Shown in pieces: positions 1-5,257 of a stretch of 7,349 nt of DNA (the first letter of the stretch is position 1; each line of letters begins with the position of its first letter). The stretch is from Sphingopyxis sp. (GTDB lineage Bacteria > Pseudomonadota > Alphaproteobacteria > Sphingomonadales > Sphingomonadaceae), in the NCBI GenBank assembly GCA_026125835.1, contig JAHCKJ010000102.1, forward strand, positions 1-7,349, given 5' to 3'. Both the position numbers and the translations under genes were made by a program. The notes below the pieces were generated by a model that saw nothing but the letters and a program-made list of their open reading frames with translations, had not been told where the DNA came from and did no database searches.

Positions 1-957
1 ATAGGGAAGTTCGCCCACTGGCTCGATCGCCGGGTGGCTGCCCAGCATCTGTTCGAGAAGGGTCGATCCCGAGCGCGGCAGACTGACGATAAAGATCGGC
101 ACGGCATCGCCGACCGGGTCGCCGCCCAGCCGCGCAACAAAAGCGGGATCGACCGCCGCCTCGATCTCGGCGACTTCATTGGTCAGTTCGTGTGCGGCAT
201 AGCCGATGTCATCGGCGCGCGGCTGATTACCCGGTTCGGAGTGATCGAACGCTTCGCGGTAGCGCCCGCGGTCGTGCAGCGCTCGGGCGAGCGCGAAGTG
301 GAGCGGGGCGCTGTTGCGGACGTCGATCGCGATGCCGACCATGCGCTGCATGTGCGCGACGTCAGCGTCGGTGAGCACACGGCTTTTGATACTTGCCAGC
401 GCCCACCACGCCTCGCCGCATTCGTCATCGGCGATGATGGCGCTGCGGTAGGCAGCGATCGCGTCGTCGACCCGGCCCGCGGCGCGCAGGCTGTGACCAT
501 AGGAAATCCAGTGATGCGGCTTGTCGCTGTGATCCCGCGTCAGGTCGCGCAATATCGCCTGCGCCCGGTCATTATGGCCCAGCTTGTCGAGGATCAGCGC
601 GTGCATCGCCGGGATGACCGGATCATCGGTCTCGATCGTCAGCGCGGCGAACAGCTTCGCGGCTTCGCCGGGTCGTTCCTGTTGGTTGAGAACCGACGCC
701 AAATGGCGTTTCACATCGACGCCCCGCGCCCCGCCCGCAAGCGCGCGGCGTAGAAAATGTTCCGCCTGGCCCAGCGCGCCGAGCAACATGGCAATTTCGC
801 CCAGTTTGGCCAGTCCGGCAGGGTCGTCGGGATTCCGGCGCAGATGGTCCATGACTTGCCGGGCCGCTTCCTCCAGCCGTCCCGCATCGACGAGCGAGCT
901 GGCGCGGATCAACGCCGGGAAGGTGCCGACCGTGCCCTGGAATCCGGTGGTCGCCAT
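1..957 (-). CDS. TPR-containing sulfotransferase, N-terminal part (runs off left edge)
   Basis: Predicted cytoplasmic PAPS-dependent sulfotransferase with an N-terminal tetratricopeptide-repeat half; the acceptor is unknown. The 319 visible residues stay open to the left edge. Residues ~21-190 are amphipathic helical pairs of TPR type (for example GRLEEAARQVMDHLRRNPDD at ~27-46 and GRVDDAIAAYRSAIIADD at 161-178). Residues ~218-265 form the linker usual in this family (LARALHDRGRYREAFDH, then an IGYAAHELT-like stretch). The sulfotransferase domain opens at ~286 with IFIVSLPRSGSTLLEQML, the 5'-phosphosulfate-binding loop, followed by GSHPAIEPVGELP. Family members usually run to 500 residues or more, so the 3'-phosphate-binding half lies outside the window. 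The ATG at 957-955 shares its A with the stop of the upstream sulfotransferase (TGATG), and no clear Shine-Dalgarno precedes it, so translation is probably coupled. No signal peptide is seen. The family call is firm; the substrate is not known. Confidence 0.9.
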   Translation of the reverse strand, partial: MATTGFQGTVGTFPALIRASSLVDAGRLEEAARQVMDHLRRNPDDPAGLAKLGEIAMLLGALGQAEHFLRRALAGGARGVDVKRHLASVLNQQERPGEAAKLFAALTIETDDPVIPAMHALILDKLGHNDRAQAILRDLTRDHSDKPHHWISYGHSLRAAGRVDDAIAAYRSAIIADDECGEAWWALASIKSRVLTDADVAHMQRMVGIAIDVRNSAPLHFALARALHDRGRYREAFDHSEPGNQPRADDIGYAAHELTNEVAEIEAAVDPAFVARLGGDPVGDAVPIFIVSLPRSGSTLLEQMLGSHPAIEPVGELPY

Positions 958-1742
958 CAGCAATAGCCCAGCAGCGCCCGCAGTCCCGGCGCCTGATAAT
1001 CGACCAGCGCACGGTGCCGGTCGCCAAGCGTTTCCGGAAAGTCGAGCGCCACGCCGGTCAGGTTCGCGCGCGCGGTGCCGCTTTGCGCCGGGTCGGCGCC
1101 GATCCGCACGCGCTCGCGCCAGTCGCCCGGTCGTGCGATGCCGCAGGCGTCCAGCAGGGAAGCGAAAAATGTGTCGGCGGCCGGACCGTCCAGATCGCCG
1201 ACATGTGTGACCAGGTTTTCGTAGGTCACGACATGGACGCGCGCGCCCAGCCATGCGGCGGCGTTGAGTTCGTAAATATCGTTCAGCGACGGCGCTTTGC
1301 CGGGCAGGCCAAAGATCATCATCGTCAGCAGCTCGTCGACGGTCAGCGCGCCGGTCTTGAAAAAGTCCATATTCCCCGAAAACTGCTCCGAGGCAAAGAA
1401 GCGCGCGCGCGCGATCACCCAGTCATACGGATCGCGATAGAGCAGGATCCGCCGCGCCGACGCGGTTTCGATCGCCGAGGCGTCGGCAAAGAACAAATGG
1501 CCCCAGCTGAGCTGCGGGCGGGCGGGGGCGAAGGCGCCGCGGTGCTGCTGCAAATTCGGCCACTGGATGAAATCGGCGCTATATTGCTGCTCCACGGGCA
1601 CGAACATGCGGAGAATGTTGCGCAGCAGATGGCTGCCGCTTTTGGGCACGCTGTTCAGGAACACCGGCTGGCGCAGCGGCGTCTGCGCAAAACGCCGGTT
1701 TTCGCTGTCGAGCGTATCGGCTTTCACCATGACTTCGGGCAT
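957..1742 (-). CDS. PAPS-type sulfotransferase domain protein
   Basis: A 261-residue protein with the two cofactor signatures of the sulfotransferase fold. PVFLNSVPKSGSHLLRN (residues 26-42) is the 5'-phosphosulfate-binding loop, with K34 and S35. RRILLYRDPYDWVIARARFF (97-116) matches the 3'-phosphate-binding segment. H82 in SWGHLFF is a possible catalytic base. SGTARANL near residues 221-228 may correspond to the C-terminal cofactor-binding loop. The first ~25 residues are polar and lack a signal peptide, so the protein should be cytoplasmic, transferring sulfate from PAPS to an unknown acceptor. I chose ATG 1742: a GAGGA sits at 1756-1760 (a long 13-nt spacer), and a longer in-frame reading to 1895 would pass through the terminator hairpin and the receptor's 3' end. 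ATG 1730 is an alternative start. It lies downstream of the receptor gene and overlaps the TPR-sulfotransferase start by one base. Confidence 0.82.
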   Translation of the reverse strand: MPEVMVKADTLDSENRRFAQTPLRQPVFLNSVPKSGSHLLRNILRMFVPVEQQYSADFIQWPNLQQHRGAFAPARPQLSWGHLFFADASAIETASARRILLYRDPYDWVIARARFFASEQFSGNMDFFKTGALTVDELLTMMIFGLPGKAPSLNDIYELNAAAWLGARVHVVTYENLVTHVGDLDGPAADTFFASLLDACGIARPGDWRERVRIGADPAQSGTARANLTGVALDFPETLGDRHRALVDYQAPGLRALLGYC

Positions 1743-1770
1743 CGGATGCGGGCTTTCCTCGCTGGCGCAT

Positions 1771-1812
1771 AAAAAGTTGGGGGCGGCATGTTGCCATGCC
1801 GCCCCCAACTTT
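1771..1812 (-). terminator. Intrinsic terminator of the receptor gene
   Basis: A perfect 18-bp inverted repeat (arms 1773-1790 and 1795-1812, core GTTGGGGGCGGCATG) closes on a 4-nt loop. Read on the minus strand, the hairpin ends in a run of five T (1775-1771). It begins 15 bp after the receptor stop codon at 1828, the normal place for a Rho-independent terminator. On the plus strand only three T follow the hairpin, so leftward termination is favoured. It lies 28 bp before the downstream sulfotransferase start. Confidence 0.9.
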
Positions 1813-1827
1813 GTCCCGTCAAATCGA

Positions 1828-4800
1828 TCAGAATTTCGATTTGACGTTGATGAAACCGCGGCGCCCGCTGAAGCCATATTGCGAAACCGCGGCAACCGGG
1901 CCCAGGGTCGGGACTGTGTTCTGGGTCAGGTTCGCAACCGTCACCCGCGGCGGGCGCGTATCGAAAATGTTGCTGACGCCAAGGGTGATTTCAAACCGGT
2001 CGCCCACTTCCTGCGTGATCGATGCATTGTGGTAGAAGACCGCTTTCGTATCGAGTTTCGGGCAATAGGTCCCGCGAATGGCGGTCGTCACGCAGGGTTG
2101 ATCGCCGTTGCGGTCGAGAAACTCCTGCAGGCTCGATGCCCCGCCAATAACATTCATGCCGTAAAACAACGTGGTACCGCCGGTTCCGGTCCAGCTGAGG
2201 CGGAAATCGCCGACCCAGCGCGGCGACCCGACTTCGCCATTGTCGTCCTCGACGGGCGACGACGGGAGGAGCTGCGACAGTCGCTTGGTCTGCCACGTCA
2301 TATCCGCGGTGAGCGAAAGCCGGCCCAGTTTGCCAAGGTCGTGGCGGACATTGACGTTGACATCGACGCCGCTGTTCCGTTGGCGCGCGATGTTGACGAA
2401 CTGGTCGCGGACTTCGGCAATGTTGTTCGGCGCCGCAGTCTGGCCGCGGGAGAACAGGCCACACAGCGGATCGTTCGGGAAATTGTCCGAATTATAGCAT
2501 CCGAAGACAATGGTGCGGGCGCCCAATTGGGTCACCTCGCCCTTTACGCGGATGTCGAAATAATCGACCGAGATGTTGATCGATGTATCGGGCAGAAAGT
2601 TGAACTTCGGCGACAGGACGCCGCCAACGACCATCGCCCTCGACGTTTCCGAACGGAGGTTGCCGATGCCGCCGCGCGACGTCGCGGTCGCACTGACGCC
2701 CGCGCCCGAATGGTTCGACGGGATGCCATCGGCAGCGCAATTGTCCGCAATCCGCTGGCTGATATTGCCGAGTGCCAGATTGTTCGCCCACTGGATACAG
2801 GGGTCAATGGTACGCTGCGACGGAAAGCTTGTTTCGTCGGCCAGGAACAGCTCGAACAGCGCCGGAGCGCGGAACGAGGTGCCGTAGCTGGCCCGGAACC
2901 GAATCGTGTCGTTAAGCGCCCAGTTGGCACCCAGCTTGTACGTCCAGTTGCCGTTGTCGCTGTCCGACAGGCCGTCCGACGCGCGCGTCGATTTGACGCT
3001 GGTGACGCGCGCGGCCGCCGACACGGTCAGATTGTCGAAGAAAGGCCGGTCGGCGAGCAACGGCACGTTGATTTCGCCAAAGGCTTCCTTGGTCAGGCTC
3101 TTGCCCGCGGTGATGCCCGAGGTCGAGGCGCCCCACGCGTTGCCGGCACGGGTGATTTCGCCCGGAACGTCGTTGATCCGGTCTTCGCGGATGCTGGCGC
3201 CCAGCGCGATCTGGACAGCGCCGGCGGGCAGTTTGAACAGGTCGCCGCTGACCGTCGCTTCGCCCGATTTCTGGGTATAAACGGTTTTGCCTTCTTCCCA
3301 GTCGAAATAGAAATCCTTTTCGGCCTGCGTCAGCTGGCCGGCAAGGAAATTGGGGTCGAGCCAGCGCATGTCGACGCACTGCTTGCCCGAAACCGGGGTC
3401 ACGGTGCCGACGCACGACGCGGTCTGGAAATAGCCCGTGTCATAGGCGTCCTGCAGCGCCTGCTGGGTGCGGTAACGACCGATGCTCTTGCTGTACTGGC
3501 CATAGGCTTCCCAGCGCCAGTTGCTCGTGCCGCCAAAATCGCCGCGCAGACCCGCCACGCCGCGATAATAATCGACTTTCTGGCTGCTGTCAGACTGGTC
3601 GGTGATCGCGGTCGGGCTCAGAAGGTTGTCCCCCTGCCAGCCATCGGCCCAGAAGGTTGTCAGATAATCGCTCGTGCCGCCGAAGTTCCAGAACTGGCGC
3701 CAGCCGTTCTGATATGTCTTGCGGCGGTTGAACAGGAATTCGCCGAACAGTTCAAGCGAATCGCTGACTTCGAACGCGCCGTCGACAAAGGCGGTGAAGC
3801 GTTCGGTCTTGGGGATGATCGTCGATTGTTCGACAAACGGATGATAGGCATTCTGGATCGCCAGCGACGCTGTATTATACCCGGTCGGGAACCAGCCGGC
3901 GGGCATACCGAAATCCCCCGCAAAGGATGGTGCGCCATAGGTGGGAACGCCCAGTACCTCGCCCGGATACTGGAACTGCATCAGCACCGTCTGGCCGTTG
4001 GGCGACGTGTTGAGTCCGGTGTTCGGGCCGCCGGGACCGTCGAGCCGCAGATTGTCGATCAGATTATAGGTCCACACATGGCCCCAGCGCAGATCCTCGC
4101 ACATGAATTTTCCGGTGCGCGGATCGACGATGTCGGCACGGCTGCCGTCGGGGCGGAAGGTATAGGCTTCGGGACAGGCAAGATAGGCACGGTCCCCGCG
4201 CTTCAGTTCGTTGATCTTGGTATAGTCGCCCGCGACCAGAATATGACCGCGACTGAAGGTTTTGCCCCACACCGCATTGACGCGATATTCTTCGCCGCCG
4301 CCGTCAAAAGGAACCGACACGGTGCCGTTGAGTTCGAGGCCGTTGGTGTTGGTCTTGGTCTTGATGTTGACCACGCCCGCGACCGCATCGGAGCCATAGA
4401 CCGACGATGCGCCGGTTTTCAGGATTTCGACATTCTCCGCGATCGATTGCGGCAGGACGTTGAGGTCGAACGACGACACGCCCCCGCGCGTCCCGGCGGG
4501 ACCGGCACGACGGCCGTTGAGCAGCACCAGCGTACGGTTGGGGCCAAGGCCGCGAAGATCGATCGTCTGTGCGCCCGGGCCGCCGTTGGTGACGAAATTC
4601 GACGAAATGGCCGCGGTGATCTGGGTCGAACCGGCGGCGATCGGCGAGCTTTGCAGCGTCGACGCCAGGTCGAACTTGCCTTCCTTCGACGCGATATTGG
4701 GGTCGATGACTGCAATCGGGTCGGGGCTGTTGAACGGCGTCACGCCGCGCAGGCGCGAACCGGTGACGACAATCGCGTCTTCGGGCGCGGCGGTTTCGGC

Positions 4801-4926
4801 ATTGTTTTCAGCCGGAGCGCTGTCCTGCGCCATCGCTGGCACCGCAATGACAACCGCCATGGCGGAAAGGCTCGCGAAACCCAGAATCCGACGCGCATGC
4901 AGCGACGCCCTGCTCGGATCATTCAT
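1828..4926 (-). CDS. TonB-dependent outer-membrane receptor
   Basis: A 1032-residue outer-membrane 22-strand barrel receptor of the Xanthomonas/Caulobacter/sphingomonad type, for energised uptake of an unidentified ligand. A signal peptide spans residues 1-33 (arginines, a hydrophobic core, then AMA before QD). The TonB box DAIVVTGSR is at 50-58, and no STN signalling domain lies between them. The plug follows (~65-195) with LRGLGPNRTLVLLNGRR and EILKTGASSVYGSDAVAGVV. Barrel landmarks include SYGTSFRAPALFELF (~680-694), SNIFDTRPP (985-993) and a terminal F as the BAM recognition residue. All ten cysteines of the mature protein fall in five close pairs (251/276, 505/517, 710/730, 810/822, 945/955), suggesting disulfide-braced loops. 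ATG 4926 is chosen because GGGGG lies 6 nt upstream and the signal peptide starts directly there; an in-frame ATG at 4989 would bury it. The linked sulfotransferases suggest a special ligand, but this is inference. Confidence 0.95.
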   Translation of the reverse strand: MNDPSRASLHARRILGFASLSAMAVVIAVPAMAQDSAPAENNAETAAPEDAIVVTGSRLRGVTPFNSPDPIAVIDPNIASKEGKFDLASTLQSSPIAAGSTQITAAISSNFVTNGGPGAQTIDLRGLGPNRTLVLLNGRRAGPAGTRGGVSSFDLNVLPQSIAENVEILKTGASSVYGSDAVAGVVNIKTKTNTNGLELNGTVSVPFDGGGEEYRVNAVWGKTFSRGHILVAGDYTKINELKRGDRAYLACPEAYTFRPDGSRADIVDPRTGKFMCEDLRWGHVWTYNLIDNLRLDGPGGPNTGLNTSPNGQTVLMQFQYPGEVLGVPTYGAPSFAGDFGMPAGWFPTGYNTASLAIQNAYHPFVEQSTIIPKTERFTAFVDGAFEVSDSLELFGEFLFNRRKTYQNGWRQFWNFGGTSDYLTTFWADGWQGDNLLSPTAITDQSDSSQKVDYYRGVAGLRGDFGGTSNWRWEAYGQYSKSIGRYRTQQALQDAYDTGYFQTASCVGTVTPVSGKQCVDMRWLDPNFLAGQLTQAEKDFYFDWEEGKTVYTQKSGEATVSGDLFKLPAGAVQIALGASIREDRINDVPGEITRAGNAWGASTSGITAGKSLTKEAFGEINVPLLADRPFFDNLTVSAAARVTSVKSTRASDGLSDSDNGNWTYKLGANWALNDTIRFRASYGTSFRAPALFELFLADETSFPSQRTIDPCIQWANNLALGNISQRIADNCAADGIPSNHSGAGVSATATSRGGIGNLRSETSRAMVVGGVLSPKFNFLPDTSINISVDYFDIRVKGEVTQLGARTIVFGCYNSDNFPNDPLCGLFSRGQTAAPNNIAEVRDQFVNIARQRNSGVDVNVNVRHDLGKLGRLSLTADMTWQTKRLSQLLPSSPVEDDNGEVGSPRWVGDFRLSWTGTGGTTLFYGMNVIGGASSLQEFLDRNGDQPCVTTAIRGTYCPKLDTKAVFYHNASITQEVGDRFEITLGVSNIFDTRPPRVTVANLTQNTVPTLGPVAAVSQYGFSGRRGFINVKSKF

Positions 4927-4932
4927 AGATAA

Positions 4933-4937
4933 CCCCC
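4933..4937 (-). promoter_or_regulatory. Ribosome binding site of the receptor gene
   Basis: On the minus strand GGGGG precedes ATG 4926 with a 6-nt spacer (GGGGGTTATCTATG). It fixes this ATG, rather than the in-frame ATG at 4989, as the start. Confidence 0.6.
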
Positions 4938-5000
4938 AGTTTTTATGCCCCGGCCGCCCCCGATCGGTTTGGCCACAATGTAAAGCCAAGTCTATTCAGC

Positions 5001-5033
5001 TTTTTAGCGTGTTTATGACTTGTCAATGACACG
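5001..5033 (-). promoter_or_regulatory. Possible receptor promoter with overlapping operator-like palindrome
   Basis: A consensus -35 hexamer TTGACA lies on the minus strand at 5026-5021. The best -10 is TAAAAA at 5006-5001, but the spacer is only 14 nt, so the promoter call is weak. The -35 sits inside an interrupted palindrome (5008-5033) with outer arms CGTGT and ACACG, inner arms TGAC and GTCA, and a TT centre; 9 of 12 position pairs are complementary. This layout would suit a dimeric repressor. Transcription from here would give a leader of roughly 70 nt before the receptor ATG. Confidence 0.35.
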
Positions 5034-5257
5034 TTTTTTCAAGGCCAGGCGGCCAAGTCAAGGGTGGTGCTATGCAATTCAACGCATTGTCGGTGGCGTG
5101 TGGCGCAATTGCCGCAGGGTGGTCTGCGCGGGGATTGTCAGTATGATCGGGCGTTCGGGCGCCTAGCGATTGAAACGGTCGGGGACAGTCGATAGGGCGG
5201 GCCGATGGGCCACCATTGCCGCTCTTTCCCGTCCACCTGCCTCGCGGCGCGCACGTT

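Larger units (their letters stand above)
4927..5257. other. Divergent intergenic region between receptor and divL-like genes
   Basis: 331 bp with no convincing gene. The receptor-proximal half is less GC-rich and carries the TTGACA/palindrome element at 5001-5033. It also holds two copies of an 8-bp sequence reading GACTTGGC on the minus strand (4992-4985 and 5059-5052). For the rightward gene the only promoter-like motif is TATGAT at 5142-5147, which lacks a recognisable -35. The last 100 bp before 5258 are GC-rich without a distinct motif. No tRNA, transposon end or riboswitch-like structure was recognised. Confidence 0.6.

Noticed and set aside
34..753. A 239-codon open frame on the plus strand at the left edge
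   Set aside because: It is antisense to the TPR-sulfotransferase, whose minus-strand reading shows TPR helices and a PAPS loop.
1773..1812. The inverted repeat at 1773-1812 as a mobile-element end or attachment site
   Set aside because: It is a single perfect hairpin with a T-run directly after a stop codon, fully explained as an intrinsic terminator. No transposase or target duplication is seen.
1743..1895. N-terminal extension of the first sulfotransferase to an ATG at 1895
   Set aside because: The extra 51 codons would run through the receptor's last codons and the terminator hairpin, and homology-like sequence begins only near PVFLNSVPKSG. The ATG at 1742 is preferred.
1828..4926. Receptor as a FecA-type sigma/anti-sigma signalling transducer
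   Set aside because: There is no STN domain between the signal peptide and the TonB box, and no sigma-factor or anti-sigma gene is adjacent in the window.
1567..4932. A 1121-codon open frame on the plus strand across the receptor gene
   Set aside because: It is exactly antisense to the receptor, which has a signal peptide, plug and barrel motifs. The translation is Arg/Ala/Asp-rich with no recognisable domain. Long antisense open frames are usual in GC-rich genes with GC-biased third positions.
4927..4989. N-terminal extension of the receptor to ATG 4989
   Set aside because: It would add 21 polar residues ahead of a complete signal peptide, and the GGGGG ribosome site fits ATG 4926.
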